The notes: generated by a model not told the origin, from the letters alone. Shown: positions 1 to 6,649, counted from the stretch's first letter. The stretch is 18,372 nt of DNA from Pseudomonadota bacterium (GCA_030917985.1 JAUPTR010000257.1:1-18372), one strand, 5' to 3'. A program made the numbers and translations.

Positions 1-589
1 CACCAAACGGATTGCCTATTGGCAGCACCACCTCGCCAACCTGTAATCCATCAGAATTTCCCAGCGTCGCAACCGGCAGCTTTTCCAGATTTACACGAAT
101 CACAGCCAGATCAGACTCAGGATCATTGCCGATCACCTGAGCCAATGCCGTGCGGCCATCCGAGAGTGCAACCTCGATTTCGTCTGCTGATTCAACAACA
201 TGGTGATTGGTCACGATATAACCCTCACCACTTACAATCACCCCGGAACCCAGGCTGGATGCCCGCTGCGTGGCATAGAGCAGACGCTCACCGAAAAAGC
301 GCCTGAAAAGGGGATCATTGAGCAATGGATGAACCGGCACCTTGACCTGTTTACTGGTGTAGATATTCACAACCGCGGGACGCGCCTTGGCCGCCGCATC
401 AGCATAAGATCCACTTCCGGCAGGCAAGGCTGCCGCAGACGCAACCACAGGCGCCTGAGTCAACGTCACCACCTGCTTGCCGGATGAAACGGGCCACGCC
501 AGCAAGTCAGGGCGCCAGACACTCAACGCCAGGCAAACACCCAGAGCGATGGTCGCGCTTTGTGCGAAAATCAGCCACAGTCGTTTCAT
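1..589 (-). CDS. HtrA-family serine protease, membrane-anchored DegS/AlgW-like (partial, C-terminus outside window)
   Basis: Reading leftwards from the ATG at 589, 196 codons are open up to the window edge. The N-terminus has a basic start (MKR) and one hydrophobic stretch at about residues 4-25, which looks like an uncleaved signal anchor. A low-complexity Ala/Ser/Pro linker follows at about 45-68. The trypsin-like protease domain then begins with RPAVVNIY (70-77). The catalytic His lies in TNHHVV (H130) and the catalytic Asp in ESDLAVI (D160). The GNPFG block (192-196) ends the visible part, so the GNSGG serine and the PDZ domain lie outside. The short loop between strand one and GSGVIV resembles DegS/AlgW more than DegP. 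In that family the protein senses misfolded envelope proteins in the periplasm and cleaves an anti-sigma factor. That role is inferred here, and a DegQ-like quality-control protease remains possible. Confidence 0.9.
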   Translation of the reverse strand, partial: MKRLWLIFAQSATIALGVCLALSVWRPDLLAWPVSSGKQVVTLTQAPVVASAAALPAGSGSYADAAAKARPAVVNIYTSKQVKVPVHPLLNDPLFRRFFGERLLYATQRASSLGSGVIVSGEGYIVTNHHVVESADEIEVALSDGRTALAQVIGNDPESDLAVIRVNLEKLPVATLGNSDGLQVGEVVLPIGNPFG

Positions 590-602
590 ACGGATCACCA
601 TC

Positions 603-1349
603 ATGTACAGACAGGAATTGGAAAATTATACACAGCAGTTGCTGGATACTGGCCGCTTCAAAGACTATTGCCCCAATGGCCTTCAAGTAGAAGGCCGCAA
701 GGAAATCCGTCATATCGTCACCGGCGTTACCGCAAACATGGCGCTGCTGGAAGCCGCAGCGGCCGCCGGTGCAGACGCAGTACTGGTGCATCACGGCTTT
801 TTCTGGAAGAACGAAGACAGTCGCGTCATAGGCATCAAGCAACGACGGCTGAAATTTCTGTTGCAGCACGACTTGAACCTGTTTGCCTGGCACCTGCCAC
901 TGGATGCCCACCCGACGCTCGGCAACAACGCCCAACTGGCGGAGAAACTGGGGATCAACATAGAAGGATGGTTTGGCGAGCAGAACCTGGCGTGTATCGG
1001 CAAATTGCAAGGGCCGATGCCGATACAACAGTTTGCCGCGCTTATCGAAACCCGCCTGCAACGCCCGCCCCTACTGGTCGGCGCAACGGACAAAACCGTA
1101 TCGCAGGTGGCATTGTGCAGCGGTGGCGCCCAGGGATATTTCCTGGATGCGTGCAATCTTGGGGTAAACGCCTTCATCACCGGGGAAATTTCCGAGGCCG
1201 TAGTCCATACGGCACGAGAATCCGGCGTAGCCTATATTGCCGCCGGCCATCACGCAACAGAGCGTTACGGCATTCAGGCACTCGGCGCACATCTTGCCAA
1301 TCGCTTTGGCCTGTCCCATCAGCACATTGATATCGACAGCCCGGCCTGA
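603..1349 (+). CDS. Nif3-like dinuclear metal-centre protein (YbgI/NIF3 family)
   Basis: The protein has 248 residues, the usual length for the short bacterial YbgI-type members that form a toroidal hexamer. Metal ligands of the family can be seen: H63-H64 in VHHGFFW, D101 in LDAHP, and the C-terminal HHATERYG block with H216 and E220. The NGLQVEG motif (residues 25-31) is also typical. The biochemical role is not settled; members are annotated as GTP cyclohydrolase I type 2 homologues or metal-dependent hydrolases. An in-frame extension to 477 is open, but it would run through the divergent protease gene, and the family N-terminus aligns with MYRQELE, so I chose 603. Its ribosome binding site is weak. 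The gene precedes petA, a common placement in Neisseriales, but 98 bp and two inverted repeats separate them. Confidence 0.9.
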   Translation: MYRQELENYTQQLLDTGRFKDYCPNGLQVEGRKEIRHIVTGVTANMALLEAAAAAGADAVLVHHGFFWKNEDSRVIGIKQRRLKFLLQHDLNLFAWHLPLDAHPTLGNNAQLAEKLGINIEGWFGEQNLACIGKLQGPMPIQQFAALIETRLQRPPLLVGATDKTVSQVALCSGGAQGYFLDACNLGVNAFITGEISEAVVHTARESGVAYIAAGHHATERYGIQALGAHLANRFGLSHQHIDIDSPA

Positions 1350-1366
1350 TTTTGATTTGAATCAGG
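1345..1366. promoter_or_regulatory. Inverted repeat containing an FNR/ANR-type box upstream of petA
   Basis: CCTGATT (1345-1351) and AATCAGG (1360-1366) form a perfect 7-bp inverted repeat that overlaps the stop codon of the Nif3 gene. Nested in it, 1352-1365 reads TTGAT-TTGA-ATCAG, a 9 of 10 match to the FNR/CRP-family consensus TTGAT-N4-ATCAA. No U-tract follows, so it is not a Rho-independent terminator. Its centre lies about 50 bp upstream of the likely petA start point. Oxygen-responsive control of bc1 genes by FNR-type regulators is biologically sensible, but binding here is inference. Confidence 0.45.
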
Positions 1367-1374
1367 TAAACAGG

Positions 1375-1404
1375 TTTCCCCCCATAGCCCTTATGGGTTA
1401 AAAT
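1375..1404 (+). promoter_or_regulatory. Candidate petABC promoter with overlapping 6-bp inverted repeat
   Basis: TAAAAT at 1399-1404 is a reasonable -10 element; the best -35 at normal spacing (TTTCCC, 1375-1380) is poor, which would fit an activator-dependent promoter. CCCATA (1381-1386) and TATGGG (1392-1397) form a perfect inverted repeat lying between the two elements. It could be an operator or a short hairpin. Confidence 0.35.
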
Positions 1405-1447
1405 CCGGCGGTTTTAGTTTCGGCTTCCACTTCCAGGAACACATCTC

Positions 1448-2032
1448 ATGAGTGAAAACCAAGTAGATAACAGTAAACGTCGCTTTCTCGTTGCCGCCAC
1501 TGGCGCTGCGGGGGCCGTTGCTGCCGTCGGCGTTGCGACGCCTTTTGTATTGACCTTTATGCCCAGCGAACGAGCCAAAGCAGCCGGCGCGCCTGTTGAG
1601 GTAGACATTTCCAAGCTAGAAGCCGGCCAGAAAATCAACGTAGAATGGCGTGGCAAACCGGTCTGGATTGTTAACCGCACCAAGGAACAACTGGACAATC
1701 TCGCCAAGCTTGAAGATAAGCTGCTTGATCCAAAGTCGGATGGCAAGATGCAGCCTGAATACGCAAAGAACACGGCCCGGGCGATCAAGCCAGAAATTCT
1801 GGTTGCTGTCGGCATTTGCACCCACTTGGGCTGCTCGCCGACCCACCGCCCGGACATCGGACCTGCCGATTTGGGTGCAGACTGGATGGGCGGGTTCTTC
1901 TGCCCGTGCCATGGCTCCAAATTCGACCTGGCCGGTCGCGTCTACAAAGGTGTTCCGGCACCTACCAACCTGGAAATCCCGCCGCACAAGTATCTGTCGG
2001 ATACCCGCGTGCTGATTGGCGATGACAAATAA
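1448..2032 (+). CDS. petA: Ubiquinol-cytochrome c reductase, Rieske iron-sulfur subunit
   Basis: This is the [2Fe-2S] subunit of the cytochrome bc1 complex, which passes one electron from ubiquinol at the Qo site to cytochrome c1. The 194-residue protein starts with a twin-arginine-type motif (KRRFLVAAT, residues 10-18), followed by a hydrophobic anchor (about 19-38). The two cluster-binding boxes are complete: CTHLGC (124-129) with ligands C124 and H126, and CPCHGS (152-157) with C152 and H155; C129 and C154 form the usual disulfide. The GSKFDLAGRVYKGVPAP stretch is typical. The start ATG is the first in frame and directly precedes the Tat motif. The gene is first of petABC, 15 bp before petB, so it should be co-transcribed with it. 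Confidence 0.97.
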   Translation: MSENQVDNSKRRFLVAATGAAGAVAAVGVATPFVLTFMPSERAKAAGAPVEVDISKLEAGQKINVEWRGKPVWIVNRTKEQLDNLAKLEDKLLDPKSDGKMQPEYAKNTARAIKPEILVAVGICTHLGCSPTHRPDIGPADLGADWMGGFFCPCHGSKFDLAGRVYKGVPAPTNLEIPPHKYLSDTRVLIGDDK

Positions 2033-2047
2033 TCAGGGAGCCGCACA

Positions 2048-3274
2048 ATGAGCAATATCATGAACTGGATTGACGAGCGCTTTCCCGCCACAAAAATGTG
2101 GAAAGAGCACGTATCCGAGTATTACGCACCAAAAAACTTTAACTTCTGGTACTTCTTCGGCTCGCTGGCACTGCTGGTCCTGGTACTCCAGATCGTTACC
2201 GGCATTTTCCTCACCATGAACTACAAGCCGGATGCAAACCTGGCGTTTGCTTCGGTGGAATACATCATGCGTGACGTTGCAGGTGGCTGGATCATCCGCT
2301 ACATGCACTCGACCGGTGCCTCGATGTTCTTTGTCGTGGTTTACCTGCATATGTTCCGCGGCCTGCTTTACGGCTCGTATCGTCAGCCACGCGAACTGGT
2401 ATGGATCTTCGGCATGCTGATTTTCCTCTGCCTGATGGCGGAAGCCTTCCTGGGCTACCTGCTGCCATGGGGCCAGATGTCGTTCTGGGGTGCGCAGGTG
2501 ATCGTCAACCTGTTTGCGTCAATCCCGGTGATCGGCCCGGATCTGTCGGTATTCATCCGCGGTGATTTCGTGGTATCCGATGCGACACTGAACCGCTTCT
2601 TTGCACTGCACGTGATTGCGGTACCACTGGTTCTGCTGATGCTGGTTGTCGCGCACCTGATCGCACTGCACGAAGTCGGCTCGAACAATCCGGATGGCAT
2701 CGAAATCAAGAAGAACAAGGATCCAAAAACCGGCATTCCGCTGGATGGCATCCCGTTCCACCCTTACTACACCGTCAAGGACATCCTGGGTGTGGCAGTA
2801 TTCCTGATCGTTTTCAGCGCAATTGTGTTCTTCGCGCCCGAAATGAACGGCTACTTCCTCGAATATAACAACTTCATTCCTGCTGACCCCCTGAAGACAC
2901 CACCGCACATTGCCCCGGTTTGGTATTTCACGCCATTCTACGCAATCCTGCGTGCGATACCTTCATTCGCCGGTACCCAGGTATGGGGCGTTCTGGCAAT
3001 GGGTGCAGCCGTCGTGATCATTGCCTTCCTGCCATGGCTGGACAAGAGCCCGGTTAAATCGATCCGCTATCGTGGCCCGATCTACAAGCTTGCCCTGACG
3101 CTGTTCATCATTGCGTTTATTGGCCTGGGCATTCTCGGCGCGATTCCATCGACCGAAATGCGCACCTTGCTGGCACAAGCATTGTCGTTCGTCTACTTCG
3201 GTTTCTTCCTGTTGATGCCGTGGTATACCAAGATCGACTCGACCAAACCGGTTCCGACCCGCGTTACGGGCTAA
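2048..3274 (+). CDS. petB: Ubiquinol-cytochrome c reductase, cytochrome b subunit
   Basis: This integral-membrane diheme cytochrome b forms the Qo and Qi sites of complex III. It has 408 residues, which is full length for a bacterial protein with eight helices. The axial heme ligands are visible as H87 and H101, and H188 and H203. The second pair is therefore 15 residues apart, rather than 14 as in mitochondria and alphaproteobacteria. The Qo-site motif reads PVWY (290-293) in place of the textbook PEWY; from memory, both traits occur in gamma- and betaproteobacterial enzymes. The conserved WG motif after helix C (W141-G142) and the HEVGSNNPDG stretch (208-217) are present. An AGGGAG-like ribosome binding site (CAGGGAG, 2034-2040) precedes the ATG. 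It lies between petA and petC in a compact operon. Confidence 0.97.
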   Translation: MSNIMNWIDERFPATKMWKEHVSEYYAPKNFNFWYFFGSLALLVLVLQIVTGIFLTMNYKPDANLAFASVEYIMRDVAGGWIIRYMHSTGASMFFVVVYLHMFRGLLYGSYRQPRELVWIFGMLIFLCLMAEAFLGYLLPWGQMSFWGAQVIVNLFASIPVIGPDLSVFIRGDFVVSDATLNRFFALHVIAVPLVLLMLVVAHLIALHEVGSNNPDGIEIKKNKDPKTGIPLDGIPFHPYYTVKDILGVAVFLIVFSAIVFFAPEMNGYFLEYNNFIPADPLKTPPHIAPVWYFTPFYAILRAIPSFAGTQVWGVLAMGAAVVIIAFLPWLDKSPVKSIRYRGPIYKLALTLFIIAFIGLGILGAIPSTEMRTLLAQALSFVYFGFFLLMPWYTKIDSTKPVPTRVTG

Positions 3275-3285
3275 GGGAGAACAAG

Positions 3286-4041
3286 ATGAAAAAATGGATG
3301 AGTAAATTCCTGTTTGCCCTGCTGGCGGTACCAATGATGGCCGTCGCCAGTGAGGACATTCCACTGGACAAGGCACCTGTTAACACCCGCGATTTCGAGT
3401 CGCTGCAGCGTGGCGCCAAGCTGTTTACCAACTACTGCCTGAACTGCCACAGTGCCAGCTACATGCGTTACAACCGCCTGCAGGATATCGGCCTGAGCGA
3501 ACAGCAGATCAAGGAAAACTTCATTTTCAATCCAGACACCAAAGTCGGTGACCTGATGAAAGTGGCAATGAATCCGAAAGATGGCGCGCAGTGGCTAGGC
3601 GCAGCCCCGCCGGACCTGACCGTTGTTGCCCGCTCGCGCGGTGCAGACTGGCTGTATACCTACCTGCGTGGCTTCTACCGTGACGAAACACGGCCAACCG
3701 GCTGGAACAATGTTGCGTTCGACAAAGTCGGCATGCCGCACGTGCTGTTTGAAATGCAGGGCGATCAGGTTCTGGAAGTGACCAAGCATGAAGGTCACGA
3801 AACCAAAACCCTGAAGCTGGTTAAAGCCGGTAGCCAGACTCGTCTGGGCGCCGATGGCAAAGCCGACACCACAGAATATGACAAGACCGTTGCCGATCTG
3901 GTCAACTATCTGGTTTATATGGGTGAACCGGCACAAAACAAGCGCCAGACAATCGGTTATGTTGTCCTGCTATTCCTGACACTGATCTTCCTGCCGCTGG
4001 CTTACATGCTGAAGAAAGAGTACTGGAAAGACGTACACTGA
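3286..4041 (+). CDS. petC: Ubiquinol-cytochrome c reductase, cytochrome c1 subunit
   Basis: Cytochrome c1 takes electrons from the Rieske protein and passes them to soluble cytochrome c. The 251-residue protein has a Sec signal peptide (MKKWMSKF, then a hydrophobic core, with likely cleavage after VAS near residue 22). The single heme c site is CLNCH (51-55). The GAAPPDLTVVARSRG segment (105-119) is typical, and VGMPHVLF carries the probable axial ligand M150. One C-terminal membrane helix (about 223-240) and a basic cytoplasmic tail (KKEYWKD) anchor the globular domain in the periplasm. I chose the ATG at 3286 because AAGGGAGA (3273-3280) sits just upstream and the signal peptide begins there; the longer in-frame opening from 3220 would overlap petB. 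It ends the operon before a strong terminator. Confidence 0.96.
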   Translation: MKKWMSKFLFALLAVPMMAVASEDIPLDKAPVNTRDFESLQRGAKLFTNYCLNCHSASYMRYNRLQDIGLSEQQIKENFIFNPDTKVGDLMKVAMNPKDGAQWLGAAPPDLTVVARSRGADWLYTYLRGFYRDETRPTGWNNVAFDKVGMPHVLFEMQGDQVLEVTKHEGHETKTLKLVKAGSQTRLGADGKADTTEYDKTVADLVNYLVYMGEPAQNKRQTIGYVVLLFLTLIFLPLAYMLKKEYWKDVH

Positions 4042-4061
4042 TTCAGCCGCTGACAGCAGAC

Positions 4062-4093
4062 AAAAACGGAAGGCAACGACCTTCCGTTTTTTT
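4062..4093 (+). terminator. Rho-independent terminator after petC
   Basis: AAAAACGGAAGG (4062-4073) pairs perfectly with CCTTCCGTTTTT (4080-4091) across a 6-nt loop. A T-run continues to 4093. This closes petABC. The A-rich left arm means it could also work in the other direction. Confidence 0.93.
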
Positions 4094-4123
4094 ATTAAAA
4101 ATCAATAACTTGCTATACAAAAC

Positions 4124-4153
4124 TGGTATTTCTGCACGACTAACTGCTAGAAT
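4124..4153 (+). promoter_or_regulatory. Candidate sspA promoter (extended -10)
   Basis: TGCTAGAAT at 4145-4153 is an extended -10 element (TGn followed by TAGAAT). The -35 region at 17-18 bp spacing (TGGTAT, 4124-4129) is weak. A second TGCTATACA at 4111-4119 is also possible. Both lie between the petC terminator and the sspA ribosome binding site. Confidence 0.4.
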
Positions 4154-4191
4154 TGCCGTTTTTGCGCATTAAACGAAAGGCAAGCCTCATC

Positions 4192-4797
4192 ATGATGACC
4201 CTCTATTCGGGTACAACCTGCCCATTCAGCCATCGTTGCCGTATCGTTCTGTTCGAAAAAGGCATGGACTTCCAGATCAACGATGTCGACATCCACGACA
4301 AACCGGAAGATCTGGCTGTAATGAACCCCTACAACGAAGTGCCGGTGCTGGTAGAGCGTGATCTGATCCTGCACGAAGCCAACATCATCAACGAATATAT
4401 CGATGAACGTTTCCCGCACCCGCAACTGATGCCGGCCGACCCGGTCATGCGGGCACGCGCCCGGTTGTTCCTGTTCCGTTTTGAGCAGGAATTGTTTGTC
4501 CACGTGCGTGCACTGGAAAATGCAGCTTCGTCGAAGAAAGACCAGGAAAAAGCACGCTCGGCAATTCGCGACAATCTGACCCAGATTGCGCCGGTTTTCA
4601 CCAAGCAGAAGTTCATGCTGGGTGATGAGTTCTCCATGCTCGATGTTGCCGTTGCCCCGCTGTTGTGGCGCCTGGAACATTACGGTATCGAATTTGCCAA
4701 ACCCAATCCGAACCTGATGAAATATGCAGAGCGTCTGTTCAGCCGCCAGGCATTCATCGACTCGCTGACACCCAACGAAAAAGCGATGCGCAAATGA
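4192..4797 (+). CDS. sspA: Stringent starvation protein A (RNA polymerase-associated GST-fold protein)
   Basis: SspA binds RNA polymerase holoenzyme and alters transcription in stationary phase and starvation; the Neisseria homologue is RegF. The 201-residue protein has a thioredoxin-like N-terminal domain (about 3-82) and an all-helical GST C-terminal domain. Diagnostic segments are LNEYIDERFPHP-like: here NEYIDERFPHPQLMP, with the surface P75-H76-P77 patch needed for polymerase contact in E. coli. Near the N-terminus it carries TCPFSHRCR (9-17), with Cys10 where E. coli SspA has none, so a redox or glutathione-binding role is conceivable but unproven. GAAAGG (4175-4180) supports the ATG at 4192; the next codon is also ATG (4195). 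An upstream in-frame ATG at 4183 or 4153 would overlap the promoter. sspB follows after 49 bp. Confidence 0.95.
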   Translation: MMTLYSGTTCPFSHRCRIVLFEKGMDFQINDVDIHDKPEDLAVMNPYNEVPVLVERDLILHEANIINEYIDERFPHPQLMPADPVMRARARLFLFRFEQELFVHVRALENAASSKKDQEKARSAIRDNLTQIAPVFTKQKFMLGDEFSMLDVAVAPLLWRLEHYGIEFAKPNPNLMKYAERLFSRQAFIDSLTPNEKAMRK

Positions 4798-4803
4798 TCG
4801 ACT

Positions 4804-4823
4804 GGCCGGCTAAAGCGCCGGCC
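4804..4823 (+). repeat. GC-rich hairpin between sspA and sspB
   Basis: GGCCGGC (4804-4810) and GCCGGCC (4817-4823) form a perfect 7-bp stem with a TAAAGC loop, directly after the sspA stop codon. No T-run follows, so it is more likely a transcript-stabilising or attenuating hairpin than a full terminator. Confidence 0.6.
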
Positions 4824-4846
4824 TGATTCCAATTCAGGAGCAAAGC

Positions 4847-5254
4847 ATGAGTGACAGTTCGATGAAGCCCTATCTGTTGCGCGCAGTGCATCAATGGTGC
4901 ACCGATCAGGGGCATACCCCTTATCTGGCCGTAGCAGTGCTTGGTGATCGTATCCGTGTACCGATGGAATATGTCAAGGACAACGAAATCGTATTAAATG
5001 TCAGCTATAACGCCACGCGTGACATGTTGATCGAAAACGATTTCATCACTTTCTCCGCCCGTTTTAATGGGGTGCCACAAGACATCGTCGTACCAGTTGG
5101 CAACGTGATTGCACTGTTTGCCCGGGAAAACGGTATGGGCATGAATTTTGAAGCCGTCATCGACGAGGCCTCCCCCCCCACACCTCCATCTCCACCAGAC
5201 AGCAGCGAAGATCGCCGCCCCAAGGGCCGCGCCAAGCTTCAAGTGGTGAAATAG
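4847..5254 (+). CDS. sspB: ClpXP protease specificity-enhancing factor SspB
   Basis: SspB is the adaptor that brings ssrA-tagged and other substrates to ClpXP; the Neisseria homologue is RegG. The 135-residue protein has the compact substrate-binding domain (about 5-105) with KPYLLRAVHQWC, LNVSYNATRDM and DIVVPVGNVIALFARENG. A flexible Pro/Ser/Asp-rich linker follows (about 108-127). The C-terminal end is KLQVVK, which matches the ClpX-docking tail of E. coli SspB (LRVVK). AGGAG (4836-4840) precedes the ATG. The linker is encoded across a run of eight C residues (5172-5179), a possible slippage site that would separate the binding domain from the docking tail. Co-transcribed with sspA, as in most proteobacteria. 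Confidence 0.95.
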   Translation: MSDSSMKPYLLRAVHQWCTDQGHTPYLAVAVLGDRIRVPMEYVKDNEIVLNVSYNATRDMLIENDFITFSARFNGVPQDIVVPVGNVIALFARENGMGMNFEAVIDEASPPTPPSPPDSSEDRRPKGRAKLQVVK

Positions 5255-5267
5255 TCCCCAGAATCAT

Positions 5268-5297
5268 TGCCCGGCCAAGCCTGCCGGGCATTTTCTT
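5268..5297 (+). terminator. Rho-independent terminator after sspB
   Basis: TGCCCGGC (5268-5275) pairs with GCCGGGCA (5283-5290) across a 7-nt loop, followed by TTTTCTT. A second, weaker hairpin (CGAAGC 5311-5316 with GCTTCG 5328-5333, then CTTTTCT) may back it up. Confidence 0.85.
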
Positions 5298-5414
5298 GCC
5301 CTGCCCAATTCGAAGCAATCTCTCCATGCTTCGCTTTTCTGCCAACACCACCGAGACAAATTTCCAAAACGAAACAACGCATACACGCCACTCTCTCATA
5401 ACCCCTTATATTTC

Positions 5415-5441
5415 TTGAATATTAGTAGTTATAGCTATACT
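5415..5441 (+). promoter_or_regulatory. Candidate promoter of the HD-GYP operon
   Basis: TTGAAT (5415-5420) and TATACT (5436-5441) resemble sigma-70 elements, but the spacing is only 15 bp. The perfect palindrome TATAGCTATA (5430-5439) overlaps the -10 element and could be an operator. Its position argues that translation starts downstream at 5487, not at the in-frame TTG at 5415. Confidence 0.4.
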
Positions 5442-5486
5442 CAAGGCATGGGCAGCAGATTGGTCGATTTCGAAAATGGATACAGC

Positions 5487-6623
5487 ATGGGCAAGCAACG
5501 TATCAGTGTAGGTGATATCCAGCTGGGCAAGCCGCTCCCTTGGGCCGTCAGCGATGCCAACGGCAAATTACTGCTGCGGGAAGGCTTCGTTATCGAAACA
5601 GACGCCCAGCTTAACCGCCTGATCGAACAAGGCATGTTTGTCGATGAGGACAGCCGTGGAAAAAGGCTGGAAGTTGTACAAGGCAATACCGAGCCCCCGT
5701 CGGCAGTGCAGTTGATAACAGAAGCCCGCAATCAGCTGATGCAAATATCGCGGAAGCTGAAGAATGTGGATTTTGACCCCCAGCAAAAAGCCTCTGAAAT
5801 TGCCCGGCTGGTGCAGCAAGCCTGCAACATCAATCGCGATGTTGCGCTGGCAATGATCTTGCTGAAGCAGGAAGGCAGCTATGCCATACGACATCTGATC
5901 GGCTGTGCTGTGGTCAGTTGTATTGTCGGCAGAGCCATGAACATGGCGGACGAAGAATTGCAGGCAATGCTGAAAGCTGCCATGACCATGAATCTGGGCA
6001 TGATTGAAGTTCAGGACAAACTCAACAGCTTTGGCGGCGAACTCACCCCGGCGCTTCAGGCCGCGATTCAATCACACCCGAAAAAGAGCGTCGAAATCCT
6101 GAAACAACTCGGCATCACAGATACCTTGTGGCTGGAGATGGTGTTGCAGCATCACGAAACGGAAGACGGCAGTGGTTATCCAGGCAAACCGAGCGGAGAG
6201 CAGATCCGGCGTGGCGCCAAAGTGATCCACATGGCCGATCGCTACACGGCCCGCATCAGTAAACGCGAAAACCGGCCCTTGGCACTGCCCAATCAAGCGC
6301 TACGAGAGCTATTCCTGGAACGCGGACAAACCGTCGAACCAGCGATTGCCGCCTACTTCGTAAAGGAATTGGGGCTGTATCCGCCAGGCACGTTGGTTCG
6401 TCTCACCAACGGAGAAACCGGCATTGTCAGCAAAGCCTCCGACAACGCCCGCACACCTTGGATACATAGCCTGATCGGCCCGCGTGGCGCGCCACTGAGC
6501 TTCCCGATCCGGCGCAAAACCAGCGAGGCGCTATATGCCATTCATGACGTGGTCGACCCGCGTAAACTGGATTTTCCGATTCGTCTACAAGCCATCTGGG
6601 GCAGCGATGCGGCCGGGGGCTGA
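5487..6623 (+). CDS. HD-GYP-type protein with degenerate HD motif
   Basis: The 378-residue protein has an N-terminal segment (about 1-60: RISVGDIQLGKPLPW... ANGKLLLREGFVI) often found before HD-GYP domains in betaproteobacteria, and an HD-GYP-like domain from about 105 to 300. The C-terminal half of the motif set is clear: H197 in QSHPKKS, H222-H223-E224, DGSGYP (227-232) and MADRY (249-253). Where the HDxGK motif should stand, however, the sequence reads MNLGM (168-172), so the metal-binding HD pair is missing. Active members hydrolyse cyclic di-GMP; this one is probably inactive or a nucleotide-sensing relic, which is inference. A C-terminal region of about 75 residues is of unknown type. 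The start at 5487 fits the family N-terminus; ATG 5448 and TTG 5415 are alternatives. The next gene begins 26 bp downstream, so the two are probably co-transcribed. Confidence 0.8.
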   Translation: MGKQRISVGDIQLGKPLPWAVSDANGKLLLREGFVIETDAQLNRLIEQGMFVDEDSRGKRLEVVQGNTEPPSAVQLITEARNQLMQISRKLKNVDFDPQQKASEIARLVQQACNINRDVALAMILLKQEGSYAIRHLIGCAVVSCIVGRAMNMADEELQAMLKAAMTMNLGMIEVQDKLNSFGGELTPALQAAIQSHPKKSVEILKQLGITDTLWLEMVLQHHETEDGSGYPGKPSGEQIRRGAKVIHMADRYTARISKRENRPLALPNQALRELFLERGQTVEPAIAAYFVKELGLYPPGTLVRLTNGETGIVSKASDNARTPWIHSLIGPRGAPLSFPIRRKTSEALYAIHDVVDPRKLDFPIRLQAIWGSDAAGG

Positions 6624-6649
6624 CGCCAATTAACCCATTAGGAGCAGCC

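Noticed and set aside
477..602. N-terminal extension of the Nif3 protein
   Set aside because: The added 42 residues lie on the opposite strand of the protease start and do not match the family.
507..1061. Long minus-strand frame over the Nif3 gene
   Set aside because: It is antisense to a clear family member, has no recognisable domain, and reflects codon bias of the real gene.
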